Assembly (NCBI GenBank): GCA_023436825.1
Contig: JAEZHS010000632.1
Location: forward strand, 1-5,253
Reading direction: 5' to 3'
Origin: Pseudomonadota bacterium
GTDB taxonomy: Bacteria > Pseudomonadota > Alphaproteobacteria > Reyranellales > Reyranellaceae
Length of the DNA: 5,253 nucleotides
Both the position numbers and the translations under genes were made by a program. Positions 5,231-5,253 of this stretch are shown here, in pieces. Each line of letters starts with the position of its first letter. The stretch's first letter is position 1. The notes beneath the pieces are model-generated. The model was not told the origin of the DNA and did not search any database. It worked only from the letters and a program-made list of their open reading frames with translations.

Positions 5231-5253
5231 TCATCCTCACGAGCGCGCCGGGA

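Overview
This is a high-GC window (mostly GCG/GCC-rich, wobble-GC coding) from a proteobacterium. The tripartite tricarboxylate transporter (TTT) genes, an ACAD10/11- or LvaA-like phosphotransferase and a KstR2/FadR-like TetR regulator suggest an alphaproteobacterium of the Reyranella/Rhodospirillales/Bradyrhizobium sort. That placement is an impression from gene style, not a demonstrated assignment.

Layout. Bases 1-2093, minus strand: a tctB-tctA pair encoding the small and large membrane subunits of a TTT-family transporter. tctA runs off the left edge of the window, and the two genes are separated by 1 nt. Bases 2094-2676: a divergent intergenic region of about 580 bp with no convincing gene. 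It holds a weak promoter and a perfect palindrome upstream of tctB, two operator-like palindromes near its middle, and a possible -10 box placed for a leaderless start of the rightward operon. Bases 2677-5167, plus strand: a tightly packed three-gene set. It starts with a sugar-kinase-fold (APH-like) phosphotransferase. A TetR regulator follows (ATGA overlap, strong Shine-Dalgarno), then a predicted membrane-anchored, secreted caspase-fold protein of the legumain/C13 type. Bases 5168-5253: two GC-rich hairpins and a short direct repeat, with no gene.

How the parts may work together. TctB and TctA would import a carboxylate with a periplasmic binding protein (TctC) that is not encoded next to them here. 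The phosphotransferase belongs to the group that includes 4-hydroxyacyl-CoA kinases, and the TetR protein looks like regulators that sense acyl-CoAs or related acids. A carboxylate or hydroxy-fatty-acid response shared by both operons, acting through the intergenic palindromes, is therefore a reasonable hypothesis. The C13-like lipoprotein has no obvious role in such a pathway, and its tight linkage to the regulator is the most unusual point in the window.
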